Positions 7,623 through 12,391 of a DNA stretch of 12,391 bases are shown piece by piece. This stretch comes from JAOUEE01 sp051011595 (lineage in GTDB: Bacteria > Actinomycetota > Acidimicrobiia > Acidimicrobiales > SHLQ01): positions 1 through 12,391 of the forward strand of contig JBPCTQ010000051.1 in assembly GCA_051011595.1 (NCBI GenBank), written 5' to 3'. The translations under genes and the position numbers were made by a program. Numbering within the stretch: the stretch's first letter is position 1; each line of letters begins with the position of its first letter. The notes below the pieces were generated by a model. The model ran no database searches. It was not told the DNA's origin and worked only from the letters and a program-made list of their open reading frames with translations.

Positions 7623-8554
7623 TGGTGGGACTGTCGATCGACGAGGTTGCCGACCGGCTGGCCGCGGGACCGCTCGCCGCCCGCACCGAACGTGATCGCT
7701 CGCTGGGGTTGTTCACCACCTATCGAGTGGGGGGATCGGCCTCGCTGTTCGTGTTCATCGACTCACGGGCCGATGTCGACACCCTCGTCGACGTCATCGC
7801 CGGCGCAGGTGTGTCCACCCTGGTGGTCGGGCGCGGTTCCAATATGTTGGTGTCCGACAGCGGCTTCGAAGGTGTCGCCATCGTGCTCGGTGACGGCCTG
7901 GGCGGGCTGCACATCGACGACTCCTCGGTGAGGGCCGAGGCGGCGGTGCCTTTGCCGGTGGCTGCTCGCGCGTCGGTGGCTGCCGGTCTGGCCGGTTTCG
8001 AATGGGCGGTTGGTGTGCCCGGGTCCATCGGCGGCGCCATCCGGATGAACGCCGGCGGCCACGGCAGCGACATGGCCGCAACCGTGGTGTCGGCGCGCGT
8101 GGCCGATCTGGTCACCGGCGAGGTGCGCGAGTGGTCACCGGCGGAGCTGGCGTTCGGCTACCGCGAGTCGGCCATCGAGGCTCATCACCTGGTGATCGAG
8201 GCCACGTTGGCCCTGCACCCGGGTTCGGTGGCTGCGGGTGAGGACGCACTCTCCGAGGTGGTCCGTTGGCGCCGCGAACACCAGCCCGGTGGGCAGAACG
8301 CCGGATCCGTTTTCACCAACCCCGAGGGCGACTCGGCCGGGCGACTCATCGACGCGGCAGGAGGTCGGGGTCTGCGGATCGGCACGGCGGAGGTTTCGAC
8401 CAAACACGCCAACTTCATCCAGGCCGACCCGGGTGGCGCGGCCGACGACGTCTACGCAGTGATGAGGGCGGTGCGAGATCTGGTCCGCGAACATCACGGG
8501 GTCGACCTCGACGTCGAGACCCGACTGGTCGGGTTCGGAGACCAAGCATGGTGA
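7622..8554 (+). CDS. murB: UDP-N-acetylenolpyruvoylglucosamine reductase MurB
   Basis: This FAD enzyme reduces the enolpyruvyl group with NADPH to form UDP-MurNAc, the substrate of MurC. The 310-aa product shows the FAD-binding N-terminal signatures TTYRVGGSA (32-40) and GRGSNMLVSD (70-79), and GVPGSIGGAIRMNAGGHG (131-148). Catalytic candidates are R181 in GYRES, S229 in NAGSVFTNP and E299 in DVETRLVGF. The short form without the Tyr-loop insertion suggests the type II class. The ATG at 7622 overlaps the murC stop by one base. A GTG at 7619 directly before it would give a GTGA overlap and one more residue. The G-run near 7610-7613 is spaced better for the ATG. Finding murB here, rather than elsewhere in the chromosome, is uncommon among well-studied actinobacteria. 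Confidence 0.95.
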   Translation: MVGLSIDEVADRLAAGPLAARTERDRSLGLFTTYRVGGSASLFVFIDSRADVDTLVDVIAGAGVSTLVVGRGSNMLVSDSGFEGVAIVLGDGLGGLHIDDSSVRAEAAVPLPVAARASVAAGLAGFEWAVGVPGSIGGAIRMNAGGHGSDMAATVVSARVADLVTGEVREWSPAELAFGYRESAIEAHHLVIEATLALHPGSVAAGEDALSEVVRWRREHQPGGQNAGSVFTNPEGDSAGRLIDAAGGRGLRIGTAEVSTKHANFIQADPGGAADDVYAVMRAVRDLVREHHGVDLDVETRLVGFGDQAW

Positions 8555-9351
8555 GCGCCGTCGCCGACTCGCATCCGCGTATTCGGGCCCGCCGTGAGTC
8601 GCTCGAACGCACCGGCGAACGCCGGAAATGGATCAGGACCGGTGTCCTGTTGGGTCTGTTGGCGGTGATGGCGCTGGGCCTGTTCTTGGTGCGTACCAGC
8701 CTGCTCGACGTCGATCAGGTCACCGTGCTCGGGGCCGAACAGGCCGATCCCGACCTCATCGTCGAGCTCGCCGGCATCGAACAGGGCGTGCAACTCGTCG
8801 ACGTCGATCTGGCCGGCGTCGAGCGTCGGGTCGAACGGCATCCATGGGTGGCGTCGGCCAACGCCACCCGCGAGTGGCCCGACACCATTCGAGTCGACGT
8901 CGTCGAGCGGGTGCCGGTGGCGGCCAGTCCGGTCGGGGCATCGTCGTACCTGTTGATCGATCTCGAAGGTGTGGTGCTCGACATCGTGCCCGCGCCGCCC
9001 CGGGAGCTGCCGCTGGTTGTGGGTGTTGATGCCGCCGCCGCGCCGGGTCTCGTGGCCGAAGGTCTGGCCGCGGCCGTGTTGGTGGTCGACGCCATCCCGG
9101 CCGACCTGGCGGAGTGGGTCCACGTGGTCAACCAGAACGAACAAGGGGCGGTGGTGCTCGACCTGGGCGACGGTGTGTGGGCCGAGCTGGGCACACCGGA
9201 TCAGCTGGCCGACAAGTTGGTGGCGCTGGCCACCTTGTTGACTCGGGTGCAGAACGACTGCATCGAGTCGTTCAACGTGCAGGCCCCCGATGCCCCGGTT
9301 GTGACCCGCTGTCTCACCAGTCGGGAGGCGGTCACCGAACCCGAGACCTGA
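8548..9351 (+). CDS. ftsQ: Cell division protein FtsQ (POTRA domain)
   Basis: This is a bitopic divisome protein that links early cytoplasmic and late periplasmic division proteins, together with FtsB and FtsL-type partners. From the ATG at 8548 it is 267 aa. A basic cytoplasmic segment of about 30 residues is followed by one membrane helix near 31-49. A POTRA domain follows at about 52-121 (LLDVDQVTVLG through WPDTIRVDVVERVPVA), then the beta domain with YLLIDLEGVVLDI. The ATG overlaps the murB stop by 7 bases and has GGAG at 8537-8540 seven bases upstream. A GTG at 8551 would make a GTGA overlap but with poorer spacing. The frame is open to 8266 inside murB, without meaningful similarity. 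This is the last gene of the overlapping train, and ftsA does not follow. Confidence 0.92.
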   Translation: MVSAVADSHPRIRARRESLERTGERRKWIRTGVLLGLLAVMALGLFLVRTSLLDVDQVTVLGAEQADPDLIVELAGIEQGVQLVDVDLAGVERRVERHPWVASANATREWPDTIRVDVVERVPVAASPVGASSYLLIDLEGVVLDIVPAPPRELPLVVGVDAAAAPGLVAEGLAAAVLVVDAIPADLAEWVHVVNQNEQGAVVLDLGDGVWAELGTPDQLADKLVALATLLTRVQNDCIESFNVQAPDAPVVTRCLTSREAVTEPET

Positions 9352-9393
9352 GCCCCCGCACCCGGTGATCCGTCGCCGTGCCCGGCCCCCACA

Positions 9394-9438
9394 ACCCTCA
9401 ACACGAGGGTGAGGCTCCCTAGCTCTCAAGTCGAGGGT
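9394..9438. repeat. Two inverted-repeat-like elements 28 bases apart upstream of ftsZ
   Basis: The first element is a perfect 6-bp inverted repeat: ACCCTC at 9394-9399, a five-base spacer, and GAGGGT at 9405-9410. The second, CTCTCAAGTCGAGGGT at 9423-9438, matches it at 12 of 15 aligned positions and keeps the CTC/GAG core with the same five-base spacer. The cores are 28 bases apart. There is no T-run, so a terminator is unlikely. Paired operators for a dimeric regulator of ftsZ are a reasonable guess. I cannot name the protein. Confidence 0.5.
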
Positions 9439-9470
9439 CACCCGATTCGCTTCCATCTCTCTCTCAGGGG

Positions 9471-9476
9471 TAGGTT
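9471..9476 (+). promoter_or_regulatory. Possible -10 box of an ftsZ promoter
   Basis: TAGGTT fits the loose actinobacterial TANNNT -10 pattern and lies 33 bases after the second inverted-repeat element. No convincing -35 hexamer is found at 16-19 bases upstream. Transcription would start near 9483 and leave a leader of about 80 bases before the ftsZ ATG. An ftsZ promoter in this gap is expected because it is the first non-coding gap in the cluster, but this exact box is a weak call. Confidence 0.25.
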
Positions 9477-9551
9477 GAGCACTGCCCGTGATGGGCACGT
9501 CGAAAAGCCGCGCGGTGATCCCTGCCGCGTGTGAGCGACCAAGACCGAGTT

Positions 9552-9556
9552 GGAGG
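9552..9556 (+). promoter_or_regulatory. Ribosome binding site fixing the ftsZ start
   Basis: GGAGG lies nine bases before the ATG at 9566. It favours that start over the in-frame ATG at 9488, whose extra 26 residues do not resemble FtsZ. Confidence 0.8.
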
Positions 9557-9565
9557 CTGTCCGCC

Positions 9566-10666
9566 ATGGTTGCCAATCCCCAGAACTACGTTGCCGTCAT
9601 CAAGGTGGTCGGTGTCGGCGGCGGCGGTGTCAACGCCGTCAACCGCATGATCGATGCCGGTCTCAAAGGTGTGGACTTCATTGCCGTCAACACCGATGCC
9701 CAGGCGCTGCTGATGTCCGACGCCGACATCAAGCTCGACATCGGGCGTGAGCTCACCCGAGGTCTCGGTGCCGGCAGCGATCCCGAGATCGGACGCCAGG
9801 CGGCCGAAGCCAACAGTGACGACATCGAGCAGGTGCTCGCGGGCGCCGACATGGTGTTCATCACCGCCGGTGAAGGCGGAGGCACCGGCACCGGTGCGGC
9901 TCCGGTGGTGGCCGAGATCGCCAAGGGGCTCGGTGCGCTCACCATCGGTGTGGTCACTCGCCCGTTCAACTTCGAAGGTCGACGCCGGTCGGTACAGGCC
10001 GATCAGGGCATCGAACGGCTCAAGGAGAAGGTCGACACCCAGATCGTCATCCCCAACGATCGACTGCTCACCGTCTCCAACGAGAAGACATCGGTACTCA
10101 ACGCGTTCAAGATGGCCGACGAAGTGCTGCTCCAGGGTGTGCAGGGCATCACCGACCTCATCACCACACCGGGGCTCATCAACACCGACTTCGCCGACGT
10201 GAAGATGGTGATGAGCGACGCCGGTTCGGCCCTCATGGGCATCGGTTACGCCAGCGGCGAGGGGCGTTCGCTGCAGGCGGCCAAGGCGGCCATCTCCAGC
10301 CCGCTCCTCGAGGCATCGATCGACGGCGCCCGGGGCATCCTGCTCACCATCTCGGGATCGAGCGATCTCGGTCTGTACGAGGTGAACGAAGCGGCCGAGG
10401 TCGTACACGGTGTGGCTCACCCCGAGGCCAACATCATCTTCGGCACGGTCATCGACGAGAACATGGGCGACGACGTGCGGGTCACCGTCATCGCCGCCGG
10501 GTTCGACCGGTGGGACAACGAGCCCACTCGTCGCACGACTCCCGCCGCCTCGGGCCTCACCATCGACGCCACCGACGGCGGCGAGGAGGACGTCGCCGAC
10601 ATCTTCGCTGACGAGGCCGGCGACGACTTCGACGACGACTTCGACGTTCCCGCCTTCTTGAAGTGA
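9566..10666 (+). CDS. ftsZ: Cell division GTPase FtsZ
   Basis: This is the tubulin-like GTPase that polymerises into the cytokinetic ring at midcell. From the ATG at 9566 it is 366 aa. The nucleotide site includes GVGGGGVNAVNRM (16-28), NTDAQAL (42-48) and the tubulin signature GGGTGTG (104-110). The T7 synergy loop NTDFAD is at 206-211, placing the catalytic acidic residues that complete the neighbouring subunit's GTP site. After the core comes a short acidic linker of roughly 50 residues, then the conserved C-terminal peptide DVPAFLK at the very end. That peptide is the docking site for SepF and other partners. The N-terminal sequence is typical of actinobacterial FtsZ. It sits alone between two non-coding gaps, so it can be controlled separately from the upstream train. 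Confidence 0.98.
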   Translation: MVANPQNYVAVIKVVGVGGGGVNAVNRMIDAGLKGVDFIAVNTDAQALLMSDADIKLDIGRELTRGLGAGSDPEIGRQAAEANSDDIEQVLAGADMVFITAGEGGGTGTGAAPVVAEIAKGLGALTIGVVTRPFNFEGRRRSVQADQGIERLKEKVDTQIVIPNDRLLTVSNEKTSVLNAFKMADEVLLQGVQGITDLITTPGLINTDFADVKMVMSDAGSALMGIGYASGEGRSLQAAKAAISSPLLEASIDGARGILLTISGSSDLGLYEVNEAAEVVHGVAHPEANIIFGTVIDENMGDDVRVTVIAAGFDRWDNEPTRRTTPAASGLTIDATDGGEEDVADIFADEAGDDFDDDFDVPAFLK

Positions 10667-10673
10667 CACCCGC

Positions 10674-10716
10674 TTGTCATCGGTGGAATCACCTCGTGTG
10701 AGGCCGCCGGTGACAA
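10674..10716 (+). terminator. Long hairpin after ftsZ, terminator or RNA element candidate
   Basis: Seven bases after the ftsZ stop codon, TTGTCATCGGTGG (10674-10686) pairs with CCGCCGGTGACAA (10704-10716) in a 13-bp stem with two G-U pairs. A 2x2 internal loop follows, then a 4-bp inner stem (TCAC/GTGA) closing a five-base loop. No U-tract follows. This could be a GC-rich terminator without a U-tail, a 3' stabiliser of ftsZ mRNA, or partial attenuation before the next gene. Confidence 0.5.
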
Positions 10717-10732
10717 CCTCGGGGCGGTCGAT

Positions 10733-10737
10733 GGAGG
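10733..10737 (+). promoter_or_regulatory. Ribosome binding site supporting a GTG start
   Basis: GGAGG lies seven bases before the GTG at 10745. It supports that codon as the start of the YfiH/PgeF-family gene. Confidence 0.75.
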
Positions 10738-10744
10738 TCATCGG

Positions 10745-11410
10745 GTGATCAGGCTCGAACGACGATTGGTGTCGGGCCGGACCGTGCAGATCCGGCTCAC
10801 CGACCGCGGCGACGGCGACTTCGCCGTTGCTGCCCACGGGGTCGACGATCGCCGCCGAGACCTCGTGGACGCACCGTGGACGTGGCTCCAACAGGTCCAC
10901 GGGTCCGACGTCGTGCTGGTGGAGACGCCGGCGCAGTATCAGGGCGACCAGGCCGACGGGGCCGCCACCGCGACCGGTGGGGCCGTCCTGGGCGTGTGCA
11001 CGGCGGATTGTGCGCCGGTCGTGTTGCTGGGCGACGACGCCGTCGCCGTGGTCCATGCCGGCTGGCGGGGTGCGGTGGGCGGTGTGGTGCAGGCCGGGGT
11101 CGAGCGCCTGCGCGAGCTGGGAGGAGGCCCGGTGTCGGCGCTGATCGGGCCGTGTATCCGACCGGCGAGTTATGAGTTCGGGCCCACCGATTTGGACGCC
11201 GTGGCCGACCGGTGCGGCGACGAGGTTCGGGGACTCACGGCCGAAGGTCGTCCGGCTCTCGACCTGGTGGCGGTCGTTCGGGCGGCATGTCGCGAGCAGG
11301 TCGAATCGGTCACCGACCTCGGCCACGACACCGCCGACAGTCGCTGGTTCAGTAATCGGGTTCGGTCCGAGCCCGGCCGCCAGGTCACCGCCGCGTGGAT
11401 CGAGCCATGA
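10745..11410 (+). CDS. pgeF: YfiH/PgeF-family multicopper-oxidase-like (laccase domain) protein
   Basis: This belongs to the DUF152/YfiH family. Members have been described as purine nucleoside phosphorylase/deaminase-like, as polyphenol oxidases, and in E. coli as PgeF, which removes misincorporated L-Ser from peptidoglycan precursor. The last role fits this neighbourhood. The 221-aa protein keeps the metal-site pattern: H52 in QQVHGSD, C89 in CTADCAPV and H104 in VVHAGWRG. It also has IGPCIRPASYEFG with C137. The C-terminal WFSNRVRSEPG replaces the common FSHRRDG-type motif, so the end of the active site is somewhat divergent. It begins with GTG, has a good Shine-Dalgarno, and ends in an ATGA overlap with the next gene. 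The family is certain. The exact activity is not. Confidence 0.88.
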   Translation: MIRLERRLVSGRTVQIRLTDRGDGDFAVAAHGVDDRRRDLVDAPWTWLQQVHGSDVVLVETPAQYQGDQADGAATATGGAVLGVCTADCAPVVLLGDDAVAVVHAGWRGAVGGVVQAGVERLRELGGGPVSALIGPCIRPASYEFGPTDLDAVADRCGDEVRGLTAEGRPALDLVAVVRAACREQVESVTDLGHDTADSRWFSNRVRSEPGRQVTAAWIEP

Positions 11411-12042
11411 GCGGGTTCGCAGAACGCCTGGAGAAGGTGCGGGCCCGGATCGACCGGGCGGGTGGTGAACGGGTCGTGTTGGTCGGCGTCGCCAAGACGT
11501 TTCCGGTTGCGCTCATCGAGGACGCCCTGGCTGCCGGCTTGTACGACATCGGTGAGTCCTACGCCCCGGAGCTGCGCGAAAAGGCCGAAGCGGTCGATGC
11601 CGGCAGTGGTGTGCGCTGGCATTTCGTCGGCGGGCTGCAGCGGAACAAGGTCCGTCAGTTGGCCGGCCACGTCTCGTTGTGGCAATCGATCGACCGCGCC
11701 CCACTCGTCGACGAGCTGATCAAGCGAGATCCGGGGGCCGCCATTCTTGTCCAGGTCAACAGCACCGACGAGGAGCAGAAGTCGGGTTGTGCGCCCGCCG
11801 AGGCCGAGGCGTTGGTCGACCGGGCGCGCGCCGGCGGCCTCGATGTCCAGGGCCTCATGACCATCGGCAAGATCGACGACCTGGGCGCCACCCGGTCGGC
11901 CTTCGAGGCCACTCGTGGCCTCGCCGACGCCCTGGGCCTGCACCACTGTTCGATGGGTATGAGCAACGATCTGGAAGTGGCGGTGGAAGCGGGATCAACC
12001 ATGGTTCGTGTCGGTCGCGACCTGTTCGGCGCCCGTTCCTGA
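11407..12042 (+). CDS. YggS/PROSC-family PLP-binding protein
   Basis: This is a single-domain TIM-barrel protein that binds pyridoxal phosphate and keeps cellular PLP balanced; no enzymatic reaction is established for the family. From the ATG at 11407 it is 211 aa. The PLP lysine is K30 in VGVAKTFP. Other signatures are WHFVGGLQRNK (71-81), GLMTIGK and SMGMSNDLEVAVEAGSTMVRVGRDLFG near the C-terminus, which hold the phosphate. The usual GEN motif after the first helix is GES here (49-51). The start overlaps the previous gene's stop as ATGA; an in-frame GTG at 11395 is a weaker choice. A YggS gene between ftsZ and sepF is a common actinobacterial and Bacillota arrangement. Confidence 0.93.
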   Translation: MSGFAERLEKVRARIDRAGGERVVLVGVAKTFPVALIEDALAAGLYDIGESYAPELREKAEAVDAGSGVRWHFVGGLQRNKVRQLAGHVSLWQSIDRAPLVDELIKRDPGAAILVQVNSTDEEQKSGCAPAEAEALVDRARAGGLDVQGLMTIGKIDDLGATRSAFEATRGLADALGLHHCSMGMSNDLEVAVEAGSTMVRVGRDLFGARS

Positions 12043-12058
12043 CGTCGCGAGCTGTCCC

Positions 12059-12078
12059 CCGACCGGTGCGCCGGTCGG
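12059..12078 (+). terminator. Perfect 8-bp GC hairpin after the YggS-family gene
   Basis: CCGACCGG at 12059-12066 and CCGGTCGG at 12071-12078 form a perfect 8-bp stem with the four-base loop TGCG. It starts 16 bases after the stop codon. No U-run follows, so it is a terminator of the U-less type at best. It may separate the upstream pair from sepF. Confidence 0.5.
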
Positions 12079-12109
12079 CCTCGAGTCCGGGCCGGTCGGT
12101 CATCGGCGG

Positions 12110-12115
12110 TACAGT
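12110..12115 (+). promoter_or_regulatory. Possible -10 box for sepF
   Basis: TACAGT matches the actinobacterial -10 pattern TANNNT and lies after the hairpin. It would give a leader of about 30 bases before the sepF ATG. No recognisable -35 hexamer is seen, so the call is tentative. Confidence 0.35.
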
Positions 12116-12152
12116 GGTTCGTGCCCCAGCACACCCATGAGGAGGGGACAAC

Positions 12153-12391
12153 ATGGCCTCCATGCTGAAGAAGGCGATCTTGTACCTCGGGCTCGGTCCC
12201 GACGAGGAGTACGACAGCTACAACGCGTACGCCGAGTCACAGCCCACGGTCGACCAACCCCCCGAGCTGGTGTTCGACGAGCCCGAGCCGGTCGCCCCCA
12301 GCGCCGTCAGCAACGTGCGCCCCCTCACCGCTGACACCGCCGCCCGGCCCCCCGCGGCCGAACCCGAGCCACCACCCGCCACGGCATCCCC
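12153..12391 (+). CDS. sepF: Cell division protein SepF, N-terminal part (runs off the window)
   Basis: SepF binds the FtsZ C-terminal peptide, anchors the Z-ring to the membrane and helps shape the septum. It replaces FtsA in actinobacteria. The visible 79 residues begin MASMLKKAILYLGLGPDEEY, the expected membrane-binding amphipathic helix followed by the LGLGPDEEYD motif. A proline-, acid- and alanine-rich linker then runs to the window end. The globular SepF core, which dimerises and binds FtsZ, lies beyond base 12391. A strong AGGAGGGG at 12140-12147 fixes the ATG at 12153; the second ATG, at codon 4, is too far away. Identification rests on the N-terminus and on the ftsZ-pgeF-yggS context. 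Confidence 0.88.
   Translation, partial: MASMLKKAILYLGLGPDEEYDSYNAYAESQPTVDQPPELVFDEPEPVAPSAVSNVRPLTADTAARPPAAEPEPPPATAS

Noticed and set aside
9483..9497. Small inverted repeat TGCCC-GTGAT-GGGCA in the ftsZ leader
   Set aside because: A 5-bp stem is expected by chance in GC-rich DNA, and nothing else marks it as functional.
9488..9565. N-terminal extension of ftsZ from the ATG at 9488
   Set aside because: The extra 26 residues are unlike FtsZ and have no Shine-Dalgarno. The ATG at 9566 has GGAGG at good spacing and starts the conserved sequence.
9464..11326. 620-codon open frame on the minus strand across ftsZ and the PgeF-type gene
   Set aside because: It is antisense to two well-supported genes, its translation is low-complexity and His/Asp/Gly-rich, and it has no domain. 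GC-rich codon bias produces such antisense frames.
1..12391. Mobile elements, CRISPR arrays, tRNA genes, defence or other novel systems
   Set aside because: I found no transposase, repeat-spacer pattern, tRNA-like fold or unfamiliar gene module. All long coding regions belong to the standard division and cell-wall cluster.

Overview
The window is one end-to-end stretch of a bacterial dcw (division and cell wall) cluster, all on the + strand. The DNA is strongly GC-rich. FtsZ has an actinobacterial-type sequence, ftsA is absent, and ftsZ is followed by a YfiH/PgeF-family gene, a YggS-family gene and sepF. This points to Actinomycetota. The presence of murB inside the cluster, between murC and ftsQ, and the absence of murF from its usual place, suggest a deep branch such as Acidimicrobiia rather than a Streptomyces or Mycobacterium relative. 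That placement is inference, not proof.

Region 1 (1-9351) is a tightly packed gene train with no intergenic space: the C-terminal end of an upstream gene (probably ftsI), then murE, mraY, murD, ftsW, murG, a 30-codon open frame, murC, murB and ftsQ. Successive genes overlap by 1 to 11 bases, mostly as ATGA or GTGA, so they are almost certainly co-transcribed and translationally coupled. Together they cover UDP-MurNAc formation (MurB), stem-peptide addition (MurC, MurD, MurE), the lipid I and lipid II steps (MraY, MurG), glycan polymerisation at the septum (FtsW) and divisome assembly (FtsQ).

Region 2 (9352-9565) is the first real gap. It carries two similar inverted-repeat-like elements 28 bases apart and a weak promoter candidate, and it leads into ftsZ (9566-10666), whose start is fixed by a clear GGAGG. 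A long imperfect hairpin lies just after the ftsZ stop. The YfiH/PgeF-family gene and the YggS-family gene follow, overlapping by 4 bases. A perfect 8-bp hairpin and a possible -10 box then precede sepF, which runs off the window end. SepF is the expected FtsZ membrane anchor where FtsA is missing.

I saw no mobile elements, CRISPR arrays, tRNA or rRNA genes. The proteins are conventional. The points worth a second look are organisational: missing murF, a coupled 30-codon ORF between murG and murC, the paired repeats upstream of ftsZ, and two hairpins without U-tracts.
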